This document shows positions 1-7,570 of a stretch of 64,000 bases of DNA, in pieces. The notes beneath the pieces are model-generated. The model made no database searches and was not told the origin of the DNA. It was given only the letters and a program-made list of their open reading frames with translations. Both the position numbers and the translations under genes were made by a program. The DNA is from Motiliproteus sp041586735. GTDB lineage: Bacteria > Pseudomonadota > Gammaproteobacteria > Pseudomonadales > Balneatricaceae. Position 1 is the stretch's first letter. Each line of letters begins with the position of its first letter. The stretch covers positions 1-64,000 of the forward strand of contig JBFGZQ010000009.1 in assembly GCA_041586735.1 (NCBI GenBank), read 5' to 3'.

Positions 1-128
1 AAATATACGCCTGCGACTAAGAGCCTACTCACTCACAACGGCTATACGGGGTCGGCTAAATGAATAAATATACGCCTGCGACTAAGAGCCTACTCACTCA
101 CAACGGCTATACGGGGTCGGCTAAATGA
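1..128. repeat. 65-bp tandem duplication at the gspK/gspL junction
   Basis: Bases 1-63 recur exactly at 66-128, a period of 65. The second copy runs into the start codon of gspL at 125. The unit contains its own ATG (60) followed by ACGCCTGC and ACTAAGA, and the gspL start shows nearly the same order (ATG at 125, ACGCCTGC at 133-140, CTACTAAGA after it), so the unit looks derived from this start region. The upstream gene, expected to be gspK, cannot be read reliably because only its last bases could lie here. The frame ending at TGA 126-128 would give an ATGA overlap with gspL. Confidence 0.85.
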
Positions 129-1279
129 GTGAACGCCTGCTACTAAGACTGGGAACCAGCGCCGAGCAGCCGGTGTACTGGCTGCACTGGGATGAGACCC
201 AGCAGCGGACGCTCGCTCAGGGCCGGCTCGGCGCGCTCGCAGAGCTCGGTCAGCTCAGTGCGCTGGCGATCCGGGTGCCCTGCTATGCGCTGGTATCCAA
301 TGCCGCGGTGCTCACCACCCAGGCGCAACTGCCCAACGCTAGCCGTGCCGCCCGCGATGCTATCCCCTACCAGCTCGAAGAGCAGTTAGCCGATGAGATC
401 GAGAACCTCCACTTTGCCACCGGCAAAGCCCTGCAACCCGGCTGCTATCCGGTCGCGGTGGTCGCCAAAACGCTGATGCAGCTCTGGCAACAGAGCTTCG
501 TGGAGGCCGGCATGCCGATCCGCGCGCTGCTGGTCGATGCCCAGACCATCGCCGTCCAACCGGAGCAGGTTCAGGCGCTCAGGCTGCTGGATCAGACCCT
601 GATCCGCCACCCCGACGGCCGTAGTTTCTCCTTTGCCAACGACCAAGCTGAACAATGGTTGACGCTAGCGGCAGATCAGCTCGGCCAGTCCAGCGTCCCG
701 ATTCAGACCAGCGATACCGGACTGGCCAGCCTGGCACGCTGTTTTGCCCCCGACACCGCCATCGACCTGCTGCAGGGCCCTTACCAACTCAAAGACCCGC
801 TCAAACAGCTGCTGCGCGCCTGGAAACTGCCGGCGCTACTGCTGGGGCTGGTGCTGGCGCTGCAGGGCGGCCAGCTACTCTGGCAGCAACAGCAACTCAG
901 CCAGCAGCAGCAACAACTCGAACAGCAGATCAATGCGCTGTTTAGCAACACCCTACCGGGCAGTCGCCGGGTCAACCCCCAGGCGCAGTTTGACACCGAG
1001 CTGCAGCAGTTGCGCCAGTTCAACCAGGGCAGTGATTTTTTACTGCTGCTGCAACGGGCGCTACCGGCGTTCAGGAGTGATAAGCGGATCAACATCGACG
1101 CCATGATCTATCAGGCGCAGACCCGCACGCTGACCCTGGAGCTCGAGGCCAGCAATCACACGGCACTGGAACGCTTCGTCGCACAACTGCAGCAGCAGGG
1201 TTTAGCGGTGCAGATCCAACGCTCGCGGCAGCAGCACGGCCAGCTCGGCGCGCAGCTCAGTATCAAAGGAGAGCCATGA
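125..1279 (+). CDS. gspL: Type II secretion system inner-membrane protein GspL
   Basis: GspL bridges the cytoplasmic GspE ATPase and the inner-membrane platform of the type II secretion system. The 384-residue product has the expected order: a large cytoplasmic domain with the conserved PYQLEEQLADE stretch (81-91) and IDLLQGPY (213-220), one membrane helix at about 235-253, a glutamine-rich coiled stretch just after it, and a periplasmic ferredoxin-like C-terminus. It overlaps gspM by four bases (ATGA at 1276-1279), so the two are probably translationally coupled. The start at 125 follows the 65-bp duplication; no strong ribosome site is visible there. Confidence 0.93.
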   Translation: MSERLLLRLGTSAEQPVYWLHWDETQQRTLAQGRLGALAELGQLSALAIRVPCYALVSNAAVLTTQAQLPNASRAARDAIPYQLEEQLADEIENLHFATGKALQPGCYPVAVVAKTLMQLWQQSFVEAGMPIRALLVDAQTIAVQPEQVQALRLLDQTLIRHPDGRSFSFANDQAEQWLTLAADQLGQSSVPIQTSDTGLASLARCFAPDTAIDLLQGPYQLKDPLKQLLRAWKLPALLLGLVLALQGGQLLWQQQQLSQQQQQLEQQINALFSNTLPGSRRVNPQAQFDTELQQLRQFNQGSDFLLLLQRALPAFRSDKRINIDAMIYQAQTRTLTLELEASNHTALERFVAQLQQQGLAVQIQRSRQQHGQLGAQLSIKGEP

Positions 1280-1749
1280 TGCTTGAGCGCTACTATCTCA
1301 GCCTCAACGATCGCGACAGAATCCTGGTGGCCGTCGGCGGCACAACCATCCTGATACTGCTGTTACTGCTGCTGGTCTGGCGCCCACTCAGCAGCAGCCA
1401 TCAGCAACTTCAGCACTCCATCCATAGCAAGACCCAACAACTGACGGCGCTGCGGCAAACGGCGCAGCAGATCCACCGCTATCGTCAACAGCGTCCGAAC
1501 ACTCAGGCGAGTGGTTCACTGCAGCAGCGCGTCACCCAGAGCGCCACCGCGCTAAAAATCAGCCTCAACCGGCTGCAAAGCGCTAATGCTGAGACCCTGC
1601 AGCTGTGGATCGACCGAGTAGAATTTAACGCCCTGCTGACGCTGATCGAGCAGCTGTCCCGTCAAGGCGTCGCCATCGACAAACTCAACCTGCAACCCCT
1701 ACCAGACAGCGGTTATAGCAAGGTCAGACTGACGCTGGTGGCGCGCTAA
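1276..1749 (+). CDS. gspM: Type II secretion system protein GspM
   Basis: GspM partners GspL in the inner-membrane platform of the type II secretion machine. The product is 157 residues: a short cytoplasmic N-terminus containing the family-typical LSLNDRDR stretch, one strong hydrophobic helix (about 17-36), a glutamine-rich predicted coiled coil and a small periplasmic domain ending in LTLVAR. It starts inside the gspL stop codon. No gspN follows; the next gene is convergent and begins seven bases away, so gspM closes the operon, as in Pseudomonas xcp. No terminator is visible in that gap. Confidence 0.9.
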   Translation: MMLERYYLSLNDRDRILVAVGGTTILILLLLLLVWRPLSSSHQQLQHSIHSKTQQLTALRQTAQQIHRYRQQRPNTQASGSLQQRVTQSATALKISLNRLQSANAETLQLWIDRVEFNALLTLIEQLSRQGVAIDKLNLQPLPDSGYSKVRLTLVAR

Positions 1750-1756
1750 CAGCACG

Positions 1757-3067
1757 CTAAGAGACTGGATCGGCTTTTGCGGTCTCTGCGGTCTCTGCGG
1801 TCTCTGCGGTCTCTGCGGTCGGGTCTCGATGGTCGGCCTCCTGCTGCGCGGCCTGATAGAGCTCATCGGTGCTAGAGGGCGTTCCGGGTTGCGGCACGAA
1901 GGGTACTTTAGGCTGCGGCCGTGGTTTGAAGGCATGGGCAACGCTGTAGAGTGCCAGCACCACCGCCACCACGCCGTTGAATATAAACAAGCCCTGGGGG
2001 CCAATCTCACCCATCAGCCAGCCCGCTACGAGCGGCCCGATCACCGCGCCGATGCCAAAACCTGCCAACAGCGCGCCCGAGGTCTGCATCCTGCGCTGCG
2101 GGTCGCCCCAGTCATTGGCATGCGCCGAGCTCAATGAATAGAGCGTAAAGGACAGACAGCCAAAGCCAAAACTGCCCGCCAGCATCGCGTACAGCGGCGC
2201 CTTAAAGGCCACCAGCAGCACCATCGCCAGACAAGCCAGTGCCACCAATCCCGAGACCCCGGTGATCACCAAGCGGCGCTCGACCCGATCTGATAGCCGC
2301 CCGATCGGCATCTGCAACACCAACCCCCCGAGAATACCCACCGCCATAAACAGCGATATCTGCTCGACACTGAAGCCGACCGCGATTCCAAACAGCGGCC
2401 CCAGGGTGTAGAAGGTCGCGCTTATCAACCCGGCGGCCATTGCGCCATAAAAACCCACGGGCGAGTTGCGCAGTACCGGCAAGATCCGCAGCGGTCCAGG
2501 CGGTTCCGGCAACGGCGCGTGGGTACGGGTCAGCAGTATCGGGATCAACGACAACGAAAAAACCACCGAGGCCAGGGTGAATAGTCGAAAGCTGCCTGGG
2601 TCATCGAGCATCAACAACAACTGCGCCAGACCGGCACCCAAATAGCTGATAAACATGTACACCGATAGAATCGTGCCGCGATGGTTATTTTCTACCCGGG
2701 CGTTGAGCCAGCTCTCGGTCACCACAATCAGCCCCGCCATGCTGAGGCCAGCCAGCAGTCGCAATGCCATCCATAACGGCGGCGACACAAACAGGGTATG
2801 AATTAACGGGGTGATGGACAGCAGCGAGGCAAACACCCCGAACGCGCGGATATGGCCCACCTGGTTGACCACCACTGCGGCGTAGCGCGCACCGAGAAAC
2901 AGCCCCAGATAGTAGACCCCCATCACCACGCCGATCAGCAGCGAGGAGAAGCCCTCCATATCGGTACGCAGGCTCAACAGCGTCGTAAACAGACCGTTGG
3001 CCAACAGCAGCAGGCCGTAACTGAGCAACAGAGTCAGTAGTTGTCGCAGCGATTTCAGAACTGGCAT
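1757..3067 (-). CDS. MFS transporter, YcaD-like
   Basis: A 436-residue major facilitator protein with about twelve hydrophobic segments. The signature GRLSDRVERR lies between the halves, and the N-terminal half has the LLLANGLFTTLLSLR and GVYYLGLFLGAR features seen in the YcaD group of poorly characterised exporters. The substrate is unknown. The last 60 residues are a hydrophilic tail that includes a TAE tripeptide repeated four times, encoded by a 9-bp tandem repeat. It is convergent with gspM. I am sure of the superfamily, only moderately of the YcaD subgroup. Confidence 0.85.
   Translation of the reverse strand: MPVLKSLRQLLTLLLSYGLLLLANGLFTTLLSLRTDMEGFSSLLIGVVMGVYYLGLFLGARYAAVVVNQVGHIRAFGVFASLLSITPLIHTLFVSPPLWMALRLLAGLSMAGLIVVTESWLNARVENNHRGTILSVYMFISYLGAGLAQLLLMLDDPGSFRLFTLASVVFSLSLIPILLTRTHAPLPEPPGPLRILPVLRNSPVGFYGAMAAGLISATFYTLGPLFGIAVGFSVEQISLFMAVGILGGLVLQMPIGRLSDRVERRLVITGVSGLVALACLAMVLLVAFKAPLYAMLAGSFGFGCLSFTLYSLSSAHANDWGDPQRRMQTSGALLAGFGIGAVIGPLVAGWLMGEIGPQGLFIFNGVVAVVLALYSVAHAFKPRPQPKVPFVPQPGTPSSTDELYQAAQQEADHRDPTAETAETAETAETAKADPVS
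1779..1820 (-). repeat. 9-bp tandem repeat inside the MFS C-terminus
   Basis: The unit GCGGTCTCT (plus strand) occurs 4.7 times without a mismatch. Nine bases are three codons, so copy-number changes keep the frame and only lengthen or shorten the Thr-Ala-Glu tail of the transporter. Confidence 0.95.
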
Positions 3068-3180
3068 GCAGACCTCATGGGCAGGTGAGAGATAGAGGAG
3101 AAGGTGTCGCTAAGCAGTGATGGCTATTATCGGTCAGCCATTAACGCATAACAACCGGCTGCCCTAAAGCCCGCTTTAAA

Positions 3181-3202
3181 CAGCAGCCGAATCTGGCTGC
3201 TG
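3181..3202. other. Perfect 8-bp hairpin upstream of yigZ
   Basis: CAGCAGCC at 3181-3188 and GGCTGCTG at 3195-3202 form a perfect stem with a 6-base loop. No T-run follows on either strand, so it is not a standard terminator. It lies between the divergent MFS gene and yigZ and could be an operator or part of the yigZ leader. Confidence 0.5.
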
Positions 3203-3331
3203 ACAGTATTTGAGTGGCTGGACAGCTTGGAATATTCTGCTCTGCTAAGTCAGCTGTATATCAATCGAGTTTGGGCCATGGGTTCCATGGGCTGTTGTGC
3301 TACCCTGCTGCTATCGACTTTGGAGCCCTAC

Positions 3332-3967
3332 ATGCCTGCACTTGACCCCTCCGCTGCCATTGATCAGGCTTACGCTGTAGCGCTATCGCCGGTAGAGGTG
3401 GAGATCGTGGTAAAGAAGAGTCGATTTATCGCCCGGGCGGCCTTCGCCGCCGACCGCGCGCAAGCGCTGCAACTGCTGGCACAGGCCAAGGCCGACTATC
3501 CCGATGCGCGGCATCATTGCTGGGCATATTTGTTAGGATCACCACGGGCTCCTTGTAGCCAAGCCTTTGCCGATGCGGGTGAGCCGGCGGGCACAGCAGG
3601 AAAGCCGATACTCAATGTCTTACAACATAAGGATATCGGCGACCTGATGGTCATCGTTATTCGTTACTTTGGCGGGATCAAGCTGGGAGCCGGAGGGCTG
3701 GTGCGTGCGTACAGTCACGCAGCGCAAGCGGCTATAGAGCAACTTCGCTGTCGCCCAGTGCAGCGCCAACAGCGCATCGAGTTAGGTTGTGACTTCGCGC
3801 AGGAGCAGCACGTGCGGTACTGGCTTGACGGCCATGAGGGCGCGATTATAGCGGTCGATTACGGCACCGCGGTCAGCATTCAGGCCTCGATACCCTGCTC
3901 GGCACTGCCGCAATGGCGCGCAGAAGCGGCGCGTCTGAAGCTTGAATATCGGCATATCGAATCTTGA
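3332..3967 (+). CDS. yigZ: IMPACT (YigZ) family protein
   Basis: The product is 211 residues with the family's signature stretches: KKSRFIA, DARHHCWAYLLG (about 58-69), GEPAGTAGKPIL (about 83-94) and RYFGGIKLGAGGLVRAY (about 111-127). The family has an N-terminal domain resembling ribosomal S5/EF-G folds; eukaryotic IMPACT regulates Gcn2, whereas the bacterial role is unsettled. I place the start at ATG 3332, preceded by TGGAG six bases upstream, rather than at an upstream ATG (3227) whose 35 extra residues do not resemble the family. The neighbouring rluA lies on the same strand 312 bases away. Confidence 0.9.
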   Translation: MPALDPSAAIDQAYAVALSPVEVEIVVKKSRFIARAAFAADRAQALQLLAQAKADYPDARHHCWAYLLGSPRAPCSQAFADAGEPAGTAGKPILNVLQHKDIGDLMVIVIRYFGGIKLGAGGLVRAYSHAAQAAIEQLRCRPVQRQQRIELGCDFAQEQHVRYWLDGHEGAIIAVDYGTAVSIQASIPCSALPQWRAEAARLKLEYRHIES

Positions 3968-4279
3968 CAGCCTGGCGAGCCACAAGGCCTGGGTATTTAA
4001 GATAGAATCGCGGCGCGCACAAATTTTGGACAATTCCATCCAGCCCATGCCTTATAGGCTCCCGCAGCCTATACACAACGCTAACGCACAGAGTTATCCA
4101 CAGAAATTGTGTGCAGCCTAGCAGACCGCTGGCCGTGCTGATCCGCAGTGGATAAGAACCCTGGTCGAGCCCCGTCAACCCGAGCACGGCGACGCGCTTC
4201 TCCACCCTGGATGGCGCCGGCGCTTGCACCCAGCAGCTGACTGCGGCATGCTGGGCGCCCTTCGTGAAACGGGTTTACC
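3968..4279. promoter_or_regulatory. yigZ-rluA intergenic region with DnaA-box-like cluster and hairpin
   Basis: No credible gene lies in these 312 bases. There is a -10-like TAGAAT at 4003-4008. A perfect inverted repeat (TATAGGCT 4053-4060, AGCCTATA 4066-4073) is followed by CTATACACA (4069-4077), a perfect DnaA box TTATCCACA (4094-4102), and TTATCCACT on the minus strand (4147-4155). The first and third differ from TTATNCACA by one base each. The density of three in 87 bases is seen directly; DnaA binding is inferred. Confidence 0.55.
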
Positions 4280-4900
4280 ATGATTGAGATCCTCTACGCT
4301 GACGAGCAGATCGTCGTCGCCAACAAACCCCAGGATCTGCTCTCGGTGCCAGGTCGGGGACCCGCTAACCAGGATTGCCTGCTCCATCGGCTACAACCCC
4401 GCTACCCGACTATTCGTATCGTCCATCGACTCGACTGCGCCACCTCCGGGGTTATGGTGCTGGCGCTGGATGCCGACAGCCATCGCGAGCTGAGTCGTCA
4501 ATTTCACGACCGCGAGACCCAAAAAAGCTATATCGCGGTGATCTCCGGAGTCGTCAACCACGCCAGCGGCTCGGTCGAACTACCGTTACGCTGCGACTGG
4601 GAGAACCGCCCCAAACAGATCGTCGACCACGTGCAGGGCAAGCCTGCGCTGACCCATTTTCGGGTTCTCGAGCAACATCCAGACCGCGCCCGGGTAGAGC
4701 TGACGCCGATCACCGGCCGCTCGCACCAGTTACGGGTACACATGCAGGCAATGGGTCACCCGATCCTCGGTGATCGCTTCTATGCCGATACCCGCGCCCT
4801 ACAGCAAGCCGAGCGCCTACTGCTGCACGCAGCAACGCTGGGCATCCACCACCCACGCAGTCAACAGCCGCTCAGTTTCAGCGCCCCCTGCCCCTTTTAA
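4280..4900 (+). CDS. rluA: Dual-specificity pseudouridine synthase RluA
   Basis: RluA makes pseudouridine at 23S rRNA U746 and tRNA U32. The 206-residue product has the short RluA architecture with no S4 domain: an ILYADEQIVVANKP start, the catalytic motif HRLDCATSG (49-57, nucleophile Asp52), then TGRSHQLRVHMQAMGHPILGD near the C-terminus. Length and lack of S4 favour RluA over RluC/D. Its upstream leader carries the DnaA-box-like cluster, and a short stem with T-run follows at 4921-4942. Confidence 0.92.
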   Translation: MIEILYADEQIVVANKPQDLLSVPGRGPANQDCLLHRLQPRYPTIRIVHRLDCATSGVMVLALDADSHRELSRQFHDRETQKSYIAVISGVVNHASGSVELPLRCDWENRPKQIVDHVQGKPALTHFRVLEQHPDRARVELTPITGRSHQLRVHMQAMGHPILGDRFYADTRALQQAERLLLHAATLGIHHPRSQQPLSFSAPCPF

Positions 4901-4920
4901 ACGCGTAAATCGATCAAAAT

Positions 4921-4942
4921 ACTGGCCTGCGACGCCAGTTTT
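4921..4942 (+). terminator. Possible terminator after rluA
   Basis: ACTGGC (4921-4926) pairs with GCCAGT (4934-4939) around a 7-base loop, followed by TTT. The stem is short, so the call is tentative. It abuts the purC promoter element. Confidence 0.4.
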
Positions 4943-4950
4943 GCTAGAAT
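4942..4950 (+). promoter_or_regulatory. Extended -10 promoter element for purC
   Basis: TGCTAGAAT matches an extended -10 (TGnTAnAAT). No -35 hexamer is visible at the right spacing, as expected for extended -10 promoters. It would give a leader of about 85 bases before the purC ATG at 5042. Confidence 0.4.
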
Positions 4951-5041
4951 CGCCGCTCTAGCAACAGCCCCGCATTAGCCGTGCGCCACGCGAGTGGCGT
5001 AGATCCCACATATTCAATCAGCAACCATACAGGACAATCCC

Positions 5042-6145
5042 ATGAGTCTTGCCGACAAGGTATTAGCCGTCAATAACGATCTACCGATCCGCACCGACGC
5101 GCCCGTTCACAGTGGTAAAGTGCGTTCCGTGTACTGGCTGACCGACGCGGACAGCCGTCGCCTTATCCAGGAGAAAGGCTACGATGTAGCCGCAGATGCG
5201 CCGCTGGCGATCATGGTTATCAGCGACCGGATCTCCGCCTTCGATTGTATCTGGCACGGCGAAGGCGGCATGCGCGGTGTGCCCGGCAAGGGCGCTGCGC
5301 TCAACGCGATCTCCAACCACTGGTTCAAACTGTTTCGCGAACAGGGCTTGGCAGACAGCCATATTCTCGAGATCCCCCACCCCTTCGTGTGGATCGTCCA
5401 GAAGGCCAAGCCGGTACTGATCGAAGCGATCTGCCGCCAATACATCACCGGCTCCATGTGGCGTGCCTATACCAAAGGCGAGCGCGACTTCTGCGGTATC
5501 GAGATCCCCGACGGCCTACAGAAAGATCAGCAACTGCCCGAACTGCTGATCACCCCCTCGACCAAGGGGATCCTCAAGGGCATCCCCGGTGTGGCTGAAG
5601 TGGATGACGTCAACATCACCCGTGCCGATATCGAGGCTAATTTCCCCGCATTTAATTTCCGTAACGCTGCCGATATCGACCAGTATGAAAAGCTGCTCAA
5701 AGAGGGCTTTGCGGTCATCAGCAACGAACTGGCCAAACTGGATCAGGTGTTCGTGGATACCAAGTTTGAGTTTGGCTATGTCAAGGACCGCCAGGGCCAG
5801 CAAAAACTGATCTATATGGACGAGGTCGGCACCCCCGATTCGTCACGGATCTGGGATGGCGCCGAGTACCGGAACGGCAAGGTGGTGGAGAACTCCAAAG
5901 AGGGGTTCCGCCAGCTGCTGCTGAACCACTTCCCCGATCCCGATATTCTGCTCAATAAAGACCGTATGGACGAGCGTCAGGCGCTGGCCCGCGATAACGC
6001 GCTGCCCGAGTCGGTACTGATGAATGTGTCGGAAACGTACGTCGGCATCGCCGAGAAGATCACCGGGCAAAGGCTGGTACTGTCAGATAATCCCAAAGCT
6101 GAGATCATCGCTATCCTGCGCGACCAGTATGGCTTGATCGACTGA
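5042..6145 (+). CDS. purC: Phosphoribosylaminoimidazole-succinocarboxamide synthase (long form)
   Basis: SAICAR synthase joins CAIR and aspartate, using ATP, in de novo purine synthesis. The 367-residue product has SGKVRSVY near the N-terminus (ATP binding), DRISAFD, GKGAALNAIS, the substrate-binding region around ITPSTKG, and DEVGTPDSSRIW near residue 262. It belongs to the long bacterial form (about 365 residues) rather than the 237-residue E. coli/Pseudomonas form, although it sits close to dapA-bamC as the short purC does in Pseudomonas. Convergent with the lipoyl-domain gene across a strong hairpin. Confidence 0.95.
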   Translation: MSLADKVLAVNNDLPIRTDAPVHSGKVRSVYWLTDADSRRLIQEKGYDVAADAPLAIMVISDRISAFDCIWHGEGGMRGVPGKGAALNAISNHWFKLFREQGLADSHILEIPHPFVWIVQKAKPVLIEAICRQYITGSMWRAYTKGERDFCGIEIPDGLQKDQQLPELLITPSTKGILKGIPGVAEVDDVNITRADIEANFPAFNFRNAADIDQYEKLLKEGFAVISNELAKLDQVFVDTKFEFGYVKDRQGQQKLIYMDEVGTPDSSRIWDGAEYRNGKVVENSKEGFRQLLLNHFPDPDILLNKDRMDERQALARDNALPESVLMNVSETYVGIAEKITGQRLVLSDNPKAEIIAILRDQYGLID

Positions 6146-6153
6146 GTCCTGAA

Positions 6154-6184
6154 CCCAGGAGCGGGCTTCAGGCCCGCCCCTGGG
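6154..6184. terminator. GC-rich hairpin between convergent purC and the lipoyl-domain gene
   Basis: CCAGG-A-GCGGGC (6155-6166) pairs with GCCCGC-C-CCTGG (6172-6183) around a 5-base loop, with one A/C mismatch; a further C-G pair closes it. There is no T-run on either strand, so it may stop transcription only with Rho or act as a 3' stabiliser. Confidence 0.5.
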
Positions 6185-6200
6185 GCACAGAAGCAACGAC

Positions 6201-6476
6201 TCAGTCGTCCAACTGTAGCAACAACAGCACATCGGCCTGGGTAATAACATCACCCTCTGCAACCAACACCCCCACCACGCTTCCTGCTTGCGGTGCGGGC
6301 AGCTCAAAGGCCGCCTTGGCGGCTTCCCAGCTGAGCAAGGGATCATAGCGATTAACCCGATCACCTAGCGCCACCAACACCTCCACCACTTCAAACTCCT
6401 CGGCACTGCAGTTACCACAGCTCTCCCAGCATTCGGGAAGCTCGAGCAAACGCACCTCTATAATGTCACCTATCAC
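6201..6476 (-). CDS. Stand-alone lipoyl/biotinyl-domain protein
   Basis: A 91-residue product almost entirely made of a lipoyl-type domain: VEVLVALGDRVNRYDPLL, then the attachment hairpin EAAKAAFELPAP, then AGSVVGVLVAEGDVI. Aligned to the usual E-S-D-K-A-x-x-E-I-P-A-P, Lys54 occupies the modified position, but the motif reads A-K-A instead of lipoyl D-K-A or biotinyl M-K-M. The N-terminus has three cysteines (16, 20, 23). No dehydrogenase or carboxylase subunit is adjacent; upstream lies a 2-hydroxyacid dehydrogenase on the same strand. The start is a GTG inside a heptanucleotide repeat; a start a few codons downstream is possible. Function unknown. Confidence 0.75.
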   Translation of the reverse strand: MIGDIIEVRLLELPECWESCGNCSAEEFEVVEVLVALGDRVNRYDPLLSWEAAKAAFELPAPQAGSVVGVLVAEGDVITQADVLLLLQLDD

Positions 6477-6500
6477 CTATCACCTATCACCTATCACCTA
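6467..6500 (-). repeat. Heptanucleotide repeat over the lipoyl-domain gene start
   Basis: CACCTAT (plus strand) occurs four times head to tail from 6467 to 6494, plus a partial fifth copy. Read on the minus strand each copy is ATAGGTG, offering both an AGGTG ribosome-binding-like core and a GTG codon. Only the GTG at 6474-6476 is in frame with the gene; the GTG one repeat upstream reaches TGA after five codons. A change of one repeat moves the array by seven bases, not a multiple of three. Confidence 0.9.
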
Positions 6501-6503
6501 CTA

Positions 6504-7475
6504 TTAGGATTCAACCACACGGATCGGCGTGCCACGCTGGAAGGCGGCGATATTTTCGCCCACCTGAGCCACGATCCGCTGACGCGCCTCGACACTACCC
6601 CAGGCGCAGTGGGGCGTGACGATCAGATTAGGGATATCATCGGCAAGCAGCGGATTCCCCCCAACGGGGGGTTCGACGGACAATACATCGACCGCGGCTC
6701 CACCTAGGCGACCGTCACGAAGCGCCTGCGCCAAGGCCTGCTCATCGAGGATACCGCCGCGGGCCGCGTTGATCAGCAGCGCGCCGGGCTTCATCAACGC
6801 GAGCGCTGCGGTATCAATCAGATGATGGGTTTGAGCGGTCAGCGGACAGTGCAGGCTCAACACATCAACCTGAGGCAACAGCTCCGCCAGCGCTACCCGG
6901 CCAGCACTACTAGTCACTGAGGCCTCACTACCGGGCCTGGCCGCGATCAGCACCCGCATGCCCAGCGCTTGAGCAACGGCGGCGACTCCACGGCCCAGCT
7001 CACCATAACCGACAATGCCCAGCGTTTTGCCCTGCAACTCCATGATCGGGTAATCCAACAGGCAGAACGCTGAACTGCGCTGCCACTCGCCACGCTTCAC
7101 CGCCGCACTGTAATCCGGCAGCCGGGTCGCCAACGCTAATATCAGCCCCAGCGTATGCTGCACCACCGAACCGGTCCCGTATCCCTGGCAATTACTGACC
7201 CTGATACCCTGTTCGCGTGCGGCCTGTAGATCCACATTGTTGGTTCCGGTCGCGGCGATACAGATCAACTTAAGCTGCGGATGGCGCGCCAATATGGTGG
7301 CATCCAAGACCACCTTATTAACGATGGCTATGTCGGCCCCCTGTAGGTGCGCATCGCGCTGTTCCGCTGAAGTCGCTGGGTATAAGACTAGCGGGGAGGC
7401 GTGCTGCGCGATGGCTTGCAAGTCAAGATCTTCACGATCCAAGCTCGACGTATCAAGAAAAACGGCTTTCATCAT
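6504..7475 (-). CDS. D-2-hydroxyacid dehydrogenase (glycerate dehydrogenase HprA-like)
   Basis: An NAD(P)-dependent D-isomer-specific 2-hydroxyacid dehydrogenase, 323 residues. The nucleotide-binding motif is GYGELG (156-161), and the catalytic triad is in place: Arg239 in NAARGG, Glu268 in VLSVEPP and His289 in TPHCAW. The sequence most resembles the HprA/glycerate dehydrogenase group, which interconverts hydroxypyruvate and D-glycerate; substrate choice cannot be read with certainty. The ribosome site GGAG precedes the ATG pair at 7475/7472. The gene ends 27 bases before the lipoyl-domain gene, in the same direction, so the two may share a transcript. Confidence 0.88.
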   Translation of the reverse strand: MMKAVFLDTSSLDREDLDLQAIAQHASPLVLYPATSAEQRDAHLQGADIAIVNKVVLDATILARHPQLKLICIAATGTNNVDLQAAREQGIRVSNCQGYGTGSVVQHTLGLILALATRLPDYSAAVKRGEWQRSSAFCLLDYPIMELQGKTLGIVGYGELGRGVAAVAQALGMRVLIAARPGSEASVTSSAGRVALAELLPQVDVLSLHCPLTAQTHHLIDTAALALMKPGALLINAARGGILDEQALAQALRDGRLGGAAVDVLSVEPPVGGNPLLADDIPNLIVTPHCAWGSVEARQRIVAQVGENIAAFQRGTPIRVVES

Positions 7476-7503
7476 CGGCTCCAGCTAGGTATTTGAGCAA
7501 GAC

Positions 7504-7542
7504 TATAAAAATTAAGGCCCAACTCTGCTACCAGAGTGGGCC
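7504..7542 (-). terminator. Rho-independent terminator of bamC
   Basis: GGCCC-A-ACTCTG (7516-7527) pairs with CAGAGT-GGGCC (7532-7542) with one bulged A and a 4-base loop. On the minus strand it is followed by a T-rich tail (7503-7514). It separates dapA-bamC from the dehydrogenase gene. Confidence 0.8.
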
Positions 7543-7570
7543 TAGGGCAAGACTGCTAGATAACTACAGA

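Noticed and set aside
781..1104. Cysteine/serine-rich minus-strand frame opposite gspL
   Set aside because: It is the complement of the glutamine-rich coding stretch of gspL.
3227..3331. Longer yigZ start at 3227
   Set aside because: The extra 35 residues do not look like the family and ATG 3332 has a ribosome site at the right distance.
4081..4281. Minus-strand frame of 66 codons opposite the rluA leader
   Set aside because: Composition is that of a chance frame (arginine-rich, no ribosome site) and it overlaps the DnaA-box region.
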